From the NCBI RefSeq assembly GCF_039535115.1, contig NZ_BAAAWO010000001.1:2232001-2296000 (forward strand): 64,000 bases of DNA, given 5' to 3'. The first letter of the stretch is position 1. Each line of letters begins with the position of its first letter. The notes beneath the pieces were generated by a model. The model saw only the letters and a list, made by a program, of their open reading frames with translations, was not told the origin of the DNA and did not search any database. The translations under genes and the position numbers were made by a program. The stretch is from Paeniglutamicibacter sulfureus (GTDB lineage Bacteria > Actinomycetota > Actinomycetes > Actinomycetales > Micrococcaceae). Of this stretch, positions 26,427 to 34,858 are shown in pieces.

Positions 26427-27902
26427 ATGACTGAAAAAACGCTCGACAAAGCACCGGGCGAAGAGTCCACCGACGGCAATCCGCCACTGGAACGGGCCCT
26501 CTCAAACCGCCACATCCAACTCATGGCCATTGGCGGTGCCATCGGCACGGGGCTGTTCATGGGTTCGGGCAAGACCATCTCGGTGGCCGGCCCCTCCGTC
26601 ATCTTCGTTTACATGGTCATCGGCTTCATGCTTTTCTTCGTCATGCGCGCCATGGGCGAATTGCTGCTGAGCAACCTGAAGTACAAGAACTTCGGGGACT
26701 TTGCCGGCGACCTCCTGGGTCCATGGGCTTCTTTCTTCACCGGCTGGACCTACTGGTTCTGCTGGATTGTCACCGGCATCGCCGACGTGGTGGCCATTGC
26801 CCACTATGTCGCATTCTGGTGGCCCGACCTCGCCCTGTGGATTCCGGCCATCCTCTGCATCCTGGTCTTGCTCGCATTGAACCTTCCCACGGTCCGAGCC
26901 TTTGGCGAGACCGAGTTCTGGTTCGCGCTGATCAAGATCATCGCCATCATGGCCCTGATCGTCGTCGGCCTCGTCATGATCATCATGAGCTTCGAAACCG
27001 ATGGTGCCCGAGCATCGTTCACCAACCTGTGGGAACACGGCGGGATGTTCCCGACCGGCTTCATGGGCTTTGTTGCAGGCTTCCAGATCGCCGTGTTCGC
27101 CTTCGTCGGCATCGAATTGGTCGGCACCGCTGCCGCCGAGACCAAGGACCCGGAACGGAACCTGCCCCGCGCAGTGAACTCCATCCCGATCCGCGTGCTG
27201 CTCTTCTACGTCGGTGCTTTGTTCATTCTCATGGCTGTCCGTCCGTGGACCAGCTACTCCGCCGATGAGTCACCCTTCGTGGGAATGTTCGCCTTGGCTG
27301 GCTTGGTCGGTGCCGCAGGCGTAATCAACTTCGTCGTGCTCACCTCGGCGACTTCCAGCGCGAACTCGGGCATATATTCCACGTCACGCATGGTTTACGG
27401 GCTGGCTCGCGAGGGCGATGCACCCAAGGTCTTCGGAAAGCTCTCGAGCCGCAAGGTTCCGAAGAACGCATTGATCTTCTCCTGCATGTTCCTGCTCGCC
27501 GGCGTGGCCCTGCTCTATGCGGAGGGTTCGGTGGCCGAGGCCTTCACCTTGGTCACCACGATCTCGGCGCTGTGCTTCATGTTCGTATGGTCGATCATCT
27601 TGATCAGCTACATCGTCTACCGCCGTCGCCGCCCGGAGCTGAATGAGGCCAGCAAGTTCAAGATGCCCGGCGGATTGTTCATGCCCTATGTGGTGCTTGC
27701 TTTCTTCGGCTTCATCATCTGGGCCCTGACCACCCAGCCCGACACGCTGATGGCTCTGGTCTTCACCCCTATCTGGTTCGTAGCACTGGGCCTCGGATAC
27801 CTGATGGTTCGCCGCAACCCGGAGCACGCGGCAATCCGCGCCGAGCACGATGCCAAGGTCGCGGCCGAACACGCAGCACGCAGGGCCCGCCTGCGCGCCT
27901 AG
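26427..27902 (+). CDS. cycA: D-serine/D-alanine/glycine transporter
   Basis: 491-aa amino acid:H+ symporter of the APC superfamily, very like E. coli CycA throughout. Marker segments: LSNRHIQLMAIGGAIGTGLF (residues 24-43), GPSVIFVYMVIGF, FTGWTYWFCWIVTGIADVVA, FGETEFWFALIKI, and FAFVGIELVGTAAAETKDPE. Twelve membrane helices are expected. Start ATG at 26427 is the first that yields the family N-terminus; the frame is open further upstream only by overlap. It would bring in D-Ser, D-Ala and Gly (and cycloserine), which links it in theme to the D-amino-acid-type operon 6 kb upstream. Confidence 0.92.
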   Translation: MTEKTLDKAPGEESTDGNPPLERALSNRHIQLMAIGGAIGTGLFMGSGKTISVAGPSVIFVYMVIGFMLFFVMRAMGELLLSNLKYKNFGDFAGDLLGPWASFFTGWTYWFCWIVTGIADVVAIAHYVAFWWPDLALWIPAILCILVLLALNLPTVRAFGETEFWFALIKIIAIMALIVVGLVMIIMSFETDGARASFTNLWEHGGMFPTGFMGFVAGFQIAVFAFVGIELVGTAAAETKDPERNLPRAVNSIPIRVLLFYVGALFILMAVRPWTSYSADESPFVGMFALAGLVGAAGVINFVVLTSATSSANSGIYSTSRMVYGLAREGDAPKVFGKLSSRKVPKNALIFSCMFLLAGVALLYAEGSVAEAFTLVTTISALCFMFVWSIILISYIVYRRRRPELNEASKFKMPGGLFMPYVVLAFFGFIIWALTTQPDTLMALVFTPIWFVALGLGYLMVRRNPEHAAIRAEHDAKVAAEHAARRARLRA

Positions 27903-27920
27903 CACCCCCACCCCAACGAA

Positions 27921-27965
27921 GCGGCGGATGCGATGACCCGATTTACGGGTGGTCGCATCCGCCGC
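27921..27965. terminator. cycA terminator hairpin
   Basis: GCGGCGGATGCGA at 27921-27933 pairs exactly with 27953-27965; an inner ACCCG/CGGGT stem fills the loop. It is followed by CTTTC. It sits between convergent cycA and the DUF4262 gene, so it may serve both. Confidence 0.75.
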
Positions 27966-28012
27966 CTTTCGCATTGACGGGGAGTCATTCCAGGCCCCCC
28001 GCGGCCCTGGAG

Positions 28013-28456
28013 TCAGTTGAGGCAAACCGGTTGGACTTTTTTCCGTTCCGTAGGGTTCGGGGAACAGGGAGCGACCTGCAGCAAGGAGAACTTTGGGCCG
28101 TACAGCCCGAGGTTCACGTCGCACTGCGCCTTGTAGAGGGTCTCGGGCACCAGTCGTACCCACTGCCCGTGGAATTCAAAGATGTCACCTTCCCCATAGC
28201 TGCCGCCCCGCGCCAGCAACATGCGGGCCAGATGGTGCAGCATGCCCGGGGACCCCTGTGGAAATTCGGTGAAGTCTTCCATCCCTGCGATGAGCTCGGG
28301 CAAGCCTTTGTCAGTCAGTCCAACCGAGTAGCAGACTTCCTGTCTGTGTTCGGAGTCGGTGTCGTTGACGACGGCGTAGCCCTCTTGGCAAATCAGCTCG
28401 CGAATCGGCCGCAGAAACTCCAGGCTTGCGGGATCCGAAGCCGGTCCAAACAGCAT
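28013..28456 (-). CDS. DUF4262 family protein
   Basis: 147-aa soluble protein of unknown function. The DUF4262 pattern is visible: AVVNDTDSEHRQEVCYSVGLTD (shown as EVCYSVGLTDKGLPELI), a central GMLHHLARMLLARG and the aromatic C-terminal segment GQWVRLVPETLYKAQ. It is the second gene of a pair, four bases after a longer DUF4262 gene, indicating cotranscription and a likely joint role. No catalytic residues or membrane segments can be recognised. Confidence 0.7.
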   Translation of the reverse strand: MLFGPASDPASLEFLRPIRELICQEGYAVVNDTDSEHRQEVCYSVGLTDKGLPELIAGMEDFTEFPQGSPGMLHHLARMLLARGGSYGEGDIFEFHGQWVRLVPETLYKAQCDVNLGLYGPKFSLLQVAPCSPNPTERKKVQPVCLN

Positions 28457-28460
28457 GTCC

Positions 28461-28934
28461 TTAACGCTTTCGGCCCGTGACAGGTCCGTGGCCGACCGGG
28501 GCCGACACCGACTTGAACATCAGTGCGGGAGTCGACGGCGGCACCTCGCGATCCATGAAATGGATTTCCAGCACCCGTGTTCCGTGCCCGTAACGAGAGT
28601 AGGCACCCAGGGCGAACTTGGTGGCCCCGTGCATGGTGGAGAAATACAGCTTCCGTCCGTCGGGCCCATCGGCCGTGTGGCCGTTGTCGAAGTGTTCATG
28701 GCGCCGGGTCACCGAGGTTGCAAAGCCGTTGAGTAACCGGTTGGTTTCGGCCATGTCGAGGCCGCGGACCAGGAATTCCGACTCACCCAGTTTCGCGAGT
28801 CCGACGGTGTAGCCGAAACACCGGCGCAGATTGGGGTCTTCCACATATTGAACGGCCCACCCGTATTGATCGATCAGGTTGTCGATGCTTTGCCGCACCT
28901 CGTCGGCCGTCCACCCATCGCATTCGAGGCACAT
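28461..28934 (-). CDS. DUF4262 family protein with N-terminal CxxC-like motif
   Basis: 157-aa protein homologous in outline to its downstream neighbour. It begins MCLECDGWTADEV (a CxxC pair) and contains YGWAVQYVEDPNLRRC and FGYTVGLAKLGESEFLVRG, the DUF4262 core, then MHGATKFALGAYSRYG. Start ATG at 28934 has AAGGAG nine bases upstream; longer starts lack a site and homology. The pair probably arose by duplication and diverged. Function unknown. Confidence 0.72.
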   Translation of the reverse strand: MCLECDGWTADEVRQSIDNLIDQYGWAVQYVEDPNLRRCFGYTVGLAKLGESEFLVRGLDMAETNRLLNGFATSVTRRHEHFDNGHTADGPDGRKLYFSTMHGATKFALGAYSRYGHGTRVLEIHFMDREVPPSTPALMFKSVSAPVGHGPVTGRKR

Positions 28935-29213
28935 GATTCCCGCTCCTTGGTTCGTCCCCACGTTTTGCTGACATCTCCCAGTGTTCGCCGTTCCCGTCGT
29001 GCGGTGGGGCGCCGGGTGGGAATTGTGGATAACGTCCGAGACGGACGGCGGGTCCGGCACCCGGGGCACGGGTTCGAATCCGCCGTCTCGTCGCCGGAGC
29101 CGGTGGCTTTCAAAAGGAAGGTGACACACCGGGGTGCGGGCAGGCGGTCCCGTCCGGAGGTCTTGTCCTGCAGCGTGCCGGGCTCCCTGCCGATCTGCCG
29201 TGAACCCACGGGG
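28935..29213. other. Intergenic region with a long imperfect hairpin
   Basis: No gene seen. CGAGACGG near 29037 and CCGTCTCG near 29083 can pair around a GC-rich insert. Inside is GGTTCGAATC, which looks like a tRNA T-loop, but no acceptor or anticodon arm can be built around it. Confidence 0.4.
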
Positions 29214-30014
29214 TTATTGCTGCGCCGCGAACCCGACCGGGACCGCGGCGGCCGTCCAGATGCTGCCGTCCTTGGCGCTGGTCTCGAACAGCAGCAGCAC
29301 GCCGCCGCCGGAGCCTGGATTGTCCCACTGGATGCTCCCGCTGAACGGCCCCAAGTCGGGCCCGGCTCCGCCCGTCACGATCCCGGTCCCGAGTGCCTCG
29401 GCGCCACCGTGGGATCGGACCACGACCTCCACTGTCCCCTCGAATGCGCGCGAGGTCCCGGACAGGGCCACGGGAGAGGTGATCGGGTCGCCGGCCCTGG
29501 GTGAATCAAGAACGATCTCGCTGCTCATCGCCCCGATGGCGTACCAATTGCCGTCGGTGAGCTGGCGCAACAGGACGGTGGTCACGGCGCCGTCCGATAT
29601 GGCACGGACCTCCAATTCACCCGAGCGCGAATCGCCCTGCATGAAGTCCCCGTAGACCGGGTCGGTGAAGCCCGCCAATTCCTCGGCGAATCCGGCGGCG
29701 GCTTCTTCCGGCGCCGCGTAGCGCAGCGTGCTTCCCGGATCCGGCCAGACGACCATCGCAGCCTCAGCTGCGGGCAATGACGGCGCGGCACTGGGTACAT
29801 CCGAGGCACTCGACGTTGGCGAGGGGGTGGCGGAGGGGCTTGCCGGCGCACTGGTCCCCAGCGAGGCCGTCGTTCCCGGACCGTCTTCGCCAGGGCCGTC
29901 CGCGGGCTGCATCAGCAGGATCGCCACCCAGGCCAGGGCGGCCGCCAGTGCCACCACGAGAAGCGCGACAACGATCTTGCGGCCACGGCCGGACGGTGCT
30001 GGGTTCTGACTCAT
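29214..30014 (-). CDS. Membrane-anchored protein with Gmad2-like immunoglobulin domain
   Basis: 266-aa protein with a short cytoplasmic N-terminus, one membrane helix (about residues 13-35), a Ser/Pro/Ala/Thr-rich linker (about 40-80) and an extracellular C-terminal region. The last about 95 residues (from IVLDSPRAGDPITSPVALSG) match the beta-sandwich Gmad2 domain found in actinobacterial and Firmicute surface proteins. Start ATG at 30014 gives a normal anchor; a longer frame upstream adds 53 residues without support. The role is unknown; such domains bind partners or cell-wall components. Confidence 0.72.
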   Translation of the reverse strand: MSQNPAPSGRGRKIVVALLVVALAAALAWVAILLMQPADGPGEDGPGTTASLGTSAPASPSATPSPTSSASDVPSAAPSLPAAEAAMVVWPDPGSTLRYAAPEEAAAGFAEELAGFTDPVYGDFMQGDSRSGELEVRAISDGAVTTVLLRQLTDGNWYAIGAMSSEIVLDSPRAGDPITSPVALSGTSRAFEGTVEVVVRSHGGAEALGTGIVTGGAGPDLGPFSGSIQWDNPGSGGGVLLLFETSAKDGSIWTAAAVPVGFAAQQ

Positions 30015-30170
30015 GAGGCACTGTAACAGCGCGCCCGGCGCCGAAACGAGACCGGGGAGGCCGCTTTTCGGTGACGTTTCCATTGCATCCAACGATCCCG
30101 CACCGGGACGAAGGAAACGGGCGGAGCACCTGTCGAAACGGTACTCGTCGGGCGTGGAGAGGCCGGACGC

Positions 30171-30221
30171 CAACGGCTCCGGTTCTGTCCACCCGGGGGG
30201 ATGGACGAAGCGGAGCCGTTG
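30171..30221 (-). terminator. Terminator downstream of malic enzyme gene
   Basis: CAACGGCTCCG 30171-30181 pairs with 30211-30221; an inner GTCCA/TGGAC stem continues it, leaving a small GC-rich loop. It lies 16 bp past the malic enzyme stop on the minus strand. No T-tract. Confidence 0.7.
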
Positions 30222-30236
30222 GATGGATCCGAAGTG

Positions 30237-31412
30237 CTACTGGCCCTTCGAGGCCTCGGCTACGGCGGCGGCAACTGCCGGCATGACGCGGGGGTCAAGC
30301 GGCGAGGGCACGATGTAGTCGGCGGAGAGCTTGTCCTGCGCCAGTTCGGCGATGGCGTGGGCCGCGGCGATCTTCATGTCGGAGGTGATGCGGCGGGCGC
30401 CGGCATCCAGTGCACCGCGGAAGATGCCGGGGAAGGCCAGCACGTTGTTGATCTGGTTCGGGAAATCCGACCGTCCGGTGGCGACCACGGCTGCGTACTT
30501 GGCGGCAACGTCGGGCATGACTTCCGGATCCGGGTTGGACAGTGCGAAGATGATCGCATCGTCGTTCATGCCGGCCAGGTCCTCTTCCACGAACTTGGAG
30601 GAGGAAACGCCAACGACCAGGTCCGCTCCGTCGAGCGCCTCGCGGATGCCGCCGATCAGGCCGTCCTTGTTGGTGATGGCCGCGTACTTGGCCTTGATGG
30701 CGTTCAGGTCGTCGCGGTCGCGGTGGATGATGCCCCTGGAATCGACGAGCACCACATCGCCCAGGCCGACGTTGATGAGGATCTCGGCGATGGCGATGCC
30801 CGCGGCGCCTGCACCGGAGATGACGGCGCGCATCTGGCCCAGTTCCTTGCCTGCAACCTTTGCCGCGTTGAGCAGGGACGCCAGGACGACCACGGCGGTG
30901 CCGTGCTGGTCATCGTGCATGACCGGGCAGTCAAGGGCCTCGATGAGGCGCTCTTCGAGTTCGAAGCAGCGCGGGGCGGAGATGTCCTCGAGGTTCACGG
31001 CGCCGAAGCTGGGGCGCAGGCGAACCAGGGTTTCGATGATTTCGTCGACGTTTGTGGTGTTCAACACCAACGGGATGGAGTCGAGGCCACCGAATTCCTT
31101 GAAGAGCGCGCTCTTGCCCTCCATGACCGGCAGCGAGGCAGCGGCTCCGATGTCGCCCAATCCCAGCACGGCGGTTCCGTCGGAGACCACCACGACCAGG
31201 CGCGAAGCCCAGGTGTGGGTCGCGTGCATGGCAGGGTCCGCGGCAATGGCGCGGGAAACCTGGGCCACACCGGGGGTGTAGGCGATGGAGAGGTCCCGCT
31301 TGGTGGCCAGCGGCATCTTGGACTGGACCGTGAGCTTGCCGCCGATGTGGGCGTCGAAGATATCGGCCTCGGTGATGGAGGCGGCGGCGTTAAGAGAGGT
31401 GTCAATGGACAT
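30237..31412 (-). CDS. NAD(P)-dependent malic enzyme
   Basis: 391-aa oxidative decarboxylase converting malate to pyruvate and CO2 with NAD(P)+. Motifs: SIAYTPGVAQVSRAIA (about residues 44-59), LGLGDIGAAASLPVMEGKS, the metal and substrate site NLEDISAPRCFELE and MHDDQHGTAVVVLASLLNA, and the dinucleotide motif ISGAGAAGIAIAEIL near 188. It is the short bacterial form, lacking the phosphotransacetylase-like C-terminus of MaeB. Start ATG at 31412 has AAGGAGT upstream. Coenzyme preference cannot be set from sequence alone. It is monocistronic, ended by the hairpin at 30171. Confidence 0.92.
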   Translation of the reverse strand: MSIDTSLNAAASITEADIFDAHIGGKLTVQSKMPLATKRDLSIAYTPGVAQVSRAIAADPAMHATHTWASRLVVVVSDGTAVLGLGDIGAAASLPVMEGKSALFKEFGGLDSIPLVLNTTNVDEIIETLVRLRPSFGAVNLEDISAPRCFELEERLIEALDCPVMHDDQHGTAVVVLASLLNAAKVAGKELGQMRAVISGAGAAGIAIAEILINVGLGDVVLVDSRGIIHRDRDDLNAIKAKYAAITNKDGLIGGIREALDGADLVVGVSSSKFVEEDLAGMNDDAIIFALSNPDPEVMPDVAAKYAAVVATGRSDFPNQINNVLAFPGIFRGALDAGARRITSDMKIAAAHAIAELAQDKLSADYIVPSPLDPRVMPAVAAAVAEASKGQ

Positions 31413-31768
31413 GGAAGACTCCTTGAAAGTTCTGAAATGTGTCGGAGCGAGGAATCGATTCGATGATCGTAGATGTCGTAAGTTTCGGCCGATCCCACGT
31501 CGACGTGGTGATCACCTACTGCTTAGCCTCGCTGTGCGTCTGCCGGCCCGGGGTGGGGGCTCAGACGATGCGCACTGGTCAGTACTTTCTTTAGACCGTG
31601 GTCCACACACTACTGCACTTCGACGCTATCGTGCCACCGCTTGGCGCAACCATCGTGAAACAAACGCCACCGGCAGGCCGCCGGGGAACAGCGGATCCGG
31701 CATGCGGACCCGCATCAGCGACGCGCGTCCGACCGGCACTTTTGTGCGGCATCATGCATGATGGAAGA
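31413..31768. other. Divergent intergenic region with overlapping palindromes
   Basis: 356 bp hold the promoters of the malic enzyme gene (leftwards) and the HTH gene (rightwards). Two overlapping palindromes at 31495-31516 are listed separately. Nothing else was recognised; short frames here lack translation signals. Confidence 0.5.
31495..31516. promoter_or_regulatory. Composite palindromic operator candidate
   Basis: CCACGTCGACGTGG at 31495-31508 is a perfect 14-bp palindrome, and GGTGATCACC at 31507-31516 is a perfect 10-bp palindrome sharing two bases with it. They lie 83 bp upstream of the malic enzyme start, a position suited to a repressor or activator site. The regulator is unknown. 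Confidence 0.4.
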
Positions 31769-32170
31769 ATGTCGTCTCCAACACCGTCATTGAGCAAGGT
31801 CAGGGCCTTCCCCGCCCTGGAAAAGAAGGCCGCGGCAAGGCTCGCGGCGGCCCTGGAAGAATCAGCGGACACCACCATTTTTGTCAATGGCACCACGTTG
31901 CAATTGCCGGATGTCGCCCATGCGGCACTCATTGAGGTGCTCCAACGCATGGCGCTCGGCGACGAAGTGAGTGTGAGTACCGTCGAATCGTTATTGAACA
32001 CCTCGCAAGCGGCGAAAATGGCGGGCGTTTCGGCTAGTTACCTGCGCAAACTTACCGATTCGGGAATCATTCCCGTCGAGTACCGCGGCACGCACCGCAG
32101 GATCCGTCCCGCCGCGGTGCAGGCCTGGCTCGACAACCGCGCCGAAGCGCCGACCGACACCCCGGAATAG
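31769..32170 (+). CDS. Excisionase-family HTH protein, antitoxin-like
   Basis: 133-aa DNA-binding protein. The C-terminal MerR/excisionase-type helix-turn-helix is clear: LLNTSQAAKMAGVSASYLRKLTDSG (cited as NTSQAAKMAGVSASYLRKL) and the wing YRGTHRRIRPAAVQAWLDN. The N-terminal half (helical, with TIFVNGTTLQLPDVAHAAL) is the arrangement of actinobacterial antitoxins that usually precede a PIN-domain toxin. No PIN gene follows; the next gene encodes a lipoprotein. Start is ATG 31769 or 31754, five codons earlier; the ribosome binding site does not decide. Either an orphan antitoxin or a stand-alone regulator. Confidence 0.7.
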   Translation: MSSPTPSLSKVRAFPALEKKAAARLAAALEESADTTIFVNGTTLQLPDVAHAALIEVLQRMALGDEVSVSTVESLLNTSQAAKMAGVSASYLRKLTDSGIIPVEYRGTHRRIRPAAVQAWLDNRAEAPTDTPE

Positions 32171-32271
32171 GCCCAACCGCAACTCCACCGTGCTGGATTC
32201 GGCGGGCAAGACCTTCGTATGTTGGAAGTGGCCGCAATGGCGGATGAAGGTGCTTGAAGGAGTGGGAAGCC

Positions 32272-33114
32272 GTGTTCCGGAATCGTTTGATGCGCCTCTT
32301 GCTGGGCGGTCTTGCGGGTGCCGGAATGGTTCTGGCGCTCTCGGGTTGCACCGGCGGTCCGGCACCGGCGCCACCAACAACCGGGACAGGGACGTCTGAG
32401 TCCAAAGCCCCCTCGGTCTCCGCCCCGCCGTCAAATGTTCCGTCAAGCGTGCCGACACCGATGCCGGCACCGTTTCCGACGCTGACACAAACACCGACAC
32501 CGTCACCGTCACCGTCTGCCAACGGTTCCGCGATCCCCAGCGAGGTTCCGTCCGCCGCTGCCGCACCGAGCAGCATCCCGACCCCGGCAACGCTGCCGCC
32601 AAAGCCCTCCGATTCGGCGAGCGCCACCGGATCCTCGGTTGGAAGTCCCCCGCCGGCTGAAACTCCCGCCCCGGAGTCCCCGTCCGCCACAGCGCTGCCG
32701 GAGACGACGACCTCCTCATTGACGATTTTCTACGTGGCGGTCAGTGACCAGGGCAAGGCAGGTCCCATGATTGGTTGCGGCGACAGCATCGTTGCCACCG
32801 AAACGGGTCCGGTGATCTATGCCAGCCAGGTGGAGGCGGCCATGAGCGGCTTGCTTGAGAACAAGGAAATCGAGCTCGGCCAGTCGGGCCTGATGAATGC
32901 GCTCGCGGGTTCGGACCTGTACTACGTCTCGTCCACGGTGTCGGAGGGCATCGTCACGGTGGAGCTCACCGGAGAGCTCAGCTCCGGCGGCATTTGCGAC
33001 GATCCGCGCATCATTGCCCAGCTCACCCACACCGCCATGGTTGCCGCCGGGACTGAAGAAGCCCGGATCCTCATCGATGGCGTTGATATCGGTGAAAGCC
33101 TTAGCCTGAAATAG
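32272..33114 (+). CDS. Lipoprotein with Pro/Ser/Thr-rich linker and GerMN-like domain
   Basis: 280-aa secreted lipoprotein. The signal peptide ends in LALSGC, so Cys26 would be lipidated. A low-complexity Pro/Ser/Thr/Ala stretch runs from about residue 28 to 150, typical of wall-spanning linkers. The C-terminal about 125 residues (TIFYVAVSDQG, then IGCGDSIV, and GGICDDPRI) resemble the GerMN domain of spore-germination and sporulation lipoproteins, which also occurs in non-sporulating actinobacteria. Start is GTG 32272 with AAGGAG nine bases upstream; TTG 32254 overlaps that site and is unlikely. Confidence 0.72.
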   Translation: MFRNRLMRLLLGGLAGAGMVLALSGCTGGPAPAPPTTGTGTSESKAPSVSAPPSNVPSSVPTPMPAPFPTLTQTPTPSPSPSANGSAIPSEVPSAAAAPSSIPTPATLPPKPSDSASATGSSVGSPPPAETPAPESPSATALPETTTSSLTIFYVAVSDQGKAGPMIGCGDSIVATETGPVIYASQVEAAMSGLLENKEIELGQSGLMNALAGSDLYYVSSTVSEGIVTVELTGELSSGGICDDPRIIAQLTHTAMVAAGTEEARILIDGVDIGESLSLK

Positions 33115-33121
33115 CCCGGTG

Positions 33122-33158
33122 TTGACTTATAGGCAACAAGTGTTGATAAAGTGCCGGT
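33122..33158 (+). promoter_or_regulatory. Leaderless promoter of the aminotransferase gene
   Basis: TTGACT (33122-33127) and GATAAA (33145-33150) are separated by exactly 17 bases, a consensus-like sigma-70-type promoter. The expected transcription start, seven to nine bases after the -10 element, falls at or next to the GTG start codon at 33159. No Shine-Dalgarno sequence is present, as expected for a leaderless mRNA. Confidence 0.65.
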
Positions 33159-34436
33159 GTGACCTCAACTACAGAACCTGGCATGGGCAGTGAAACCGAA
33201 ATCGCGATGACCCGTGCGGCCGCGCACGAATCACTCTTCTCGGAGCGCGCATCGCACATCAAGCAATCCGCGGTCCGCGACGTCTTCGAACTCTCCCTGG
33301 ACCCCACCTTGGTCTCGCTGGCGGGCGGCAACCCCTACCTGCAGTCGCTGCCCCTGGAAAAGCTCGGTGCGATGGCCTCCGAGCTGATCGCGACCCAGGG
33401 CATGACAGCGTTGCAGTACGGCAGCGGCCAGGGCACCGAGGAACTGCGCCTGCAGATCTGCGAGGTCATGGCCGAGGAAGGGATCACCGGGGTCGACCCA
33501 AATAACATTGTGGTCACCACCGGGTCACAGGCCGCACAGGATGTCGCCTGCAAGGTCTTCTGCAATCCCGGGGACACGGTGCTGTGCGAGGATCCCACAT
33601 ATGTCGGCGCCCTGAACACCTTCGAGGCCTACCAGGTGCGCGCCGAACCCGTTGCCACCGACGAACACGGACTGATTCCCTCGGCCCTGCGCCAGCGCAT
33701 CGACGAGCTGCGCAGCGAGGGGGCACGGATCAAGTTCCTCTACACGATCCCCAACTTCAACAATCCCTCCGGCATCACCCTGGCTGCCGAGCGCCGGGCC
33801 GAGATCGCCGAGATCTGCATCGCCGAGAACATCCTCATCCTGGAGGACAACCCGTACGGCATGTTGCGCTATTCCGGGGAACCGATCAAGCCGCTGCGCG
33901 CCTACCACCCGGACCACGTGATCTACATGGGCTCGTTTTCCAAGATCCTGGCACCCGGCCTGCGGATCGGCTGGGCGGTGGTTCCCCCGCACCTCTTCCG
34001 TCGCTTCTACCTGGCCGCCGAGGCCGTCACGCTCTGCCCGGCAACGTTCAACCAGATGCTGATCAGCAAGTACCTCTCGGAGCATGACTGGCGCGGGCAG
34101 ATCCAGACCTACCGGGAACTCTACGCAGGGCGCTGTGAGGCGATGCTTCAGGCCCTGGACGAGTACATGCCCGACGGTGTTGGGTACACCCGGCCCGAGG
34201 GCGGGTTCTTCATCTGGGTCACGTTGCCGGAAGGAATCGACACCTACCCACTTCTGTCCAAGGGGATCGAGGCAGGGGTGGTCTTCATTCCCGGTGCTGC
34301 CTTCAGCCCCCACGACGCCCCCAGCCACCGGTTGCGTCTGGCCTTCAGCGCGGTGCCCGAGGACAAGATCCGCGAGGGAATCAAGCGCCTGGCCCCGGTG
34401 CTGGCCGAGGCCATCGCCGAAAACGGCGTCCGCTAG
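33159..34436 (+). CDS. PLP-dependent aminotransferase, class I/II (2-aminoadipate transaminase-like)
   Basis: 425-aa fold-type I aminotransferase. The PLP lysine is in MGSFSKILAPGLRIGW (about residues 256-271), the Asp/Tyr site in LILEDNPYGMLRY, and the Arg binding the substrate carboxylate near SHRLRLAFS at the C-terminus; ALQYGSGQGTEELR is the usual N-terminal segment. It resembles the aminotransferase half of MocR regulators and LysN/ARO8-type enzymes, but has no HTH domain. Amino donor and acceptor are not predictable. Start GTG at 33159 is placed at the predicted transcription start. Confidence 0.88.
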   Translation: MTSTTEPGMGSETEIAMTRAAAHESLFSERASHIKQSAVRDVFELSLDPTLVSLAGGNPYLQSLPLEKLGAMASELIATQGMTALQYGSGQGTEELRLQICEVMAEEGITGVDPNNIVVTTGSQAAQDVACKVFCNPGDTVLCEDPTYVGALNTFEAYQVRAEPVATDEHGLIPSALRQRIDELRSEGARIKFLYTIPNFNNPSGITLAAERRAEIAEICIAENILILEDNPYGMLRYSGEPIKPLRAYHPDHVIYMGSFSKILAPGLRIGWAVVPPHLFRRFYLAAEAVTLCPATFNQMLISKYLSEHDWRGQIQTYRELYAGRCEAMLQALDEYMPDGVGYTRPEGGFFIWVTLPEGIDTYPLLSKGIEAGVVFIPGAAFSPHDAPSHRLRLAFSAVPEDKIREGIKRLAPVLAEAIAENGVR

Positions 34437-34512
34437 GAACTGCCGCACCAGCGCGGTGGAACTCCCGCGCGGAGGGATTCACGACTCCTGCCGGAAGGCG
34501 CATGATGTAGCC

Positions 34513-34809
34513 ATGTGGTTTGGATGGATCGAGTTCGATCTCTTACTGGGAGATGTGCATTCGCTCAAGCAGAAGCGTGCCGTCGTGCGCCCGATACTCA
34601 GCGAGATCAGGCGCCGCTTCGAGGTCTCCGTCGCGGAGACCGGCGGACATGACCTTCACCGGCGCGCAGGGGTGGCCGCGGGACTCGTCGCGGCGGACGC
34701 CGTGCACGTGATTGAGGTGCTCGACGGCATCGAGCGCCTGGTCGCGGCCCGCCCTGAAGTTCAACTGCTCAGCGCGCGCCGTCGCCTGGATTCCTCCGAG
34801 GACGAGTAG
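34513..34809 (+). CDS. DUF503 family small protein
   Basis: 98-aa protein. It opens WIEFDLLLGDVHSLKQKR (residues 4-21), followed by VVRPILSEIRRRFEVSVAE, the DUF503 (YlxP-like) signature; in many bacteria the family gene lies near rbfA/infB and a link to ribosome or cold function has been suggested. Here it is next to an aminotransferase instead. It is preceded by no strong ribosome binding site; the ATG at 34513 fits the family start. Confidence 0.85.
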   Translation: MWFGWIEFDLLLGDVHSLKQKRAVVRPILSEIRRRFEVSVAETGGHDLHRRAGVAAGLVAADAVHVIEVLDGIERLVAARPEVQLLSARRRLDSSEDE

Positions 34810-34858
34810 CAGCGTCGTTCACCCACCGCTTGGCTGTCGGCCGGTCTGGAGGAAATCG

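Noticed and set aside
29041..29090. Possible tRNA (GGTTCGAATC resembles a T-loop)
   Set aside because: The T-stem does not pair and no acceptor, D or anticodon arm can be drawn around it.
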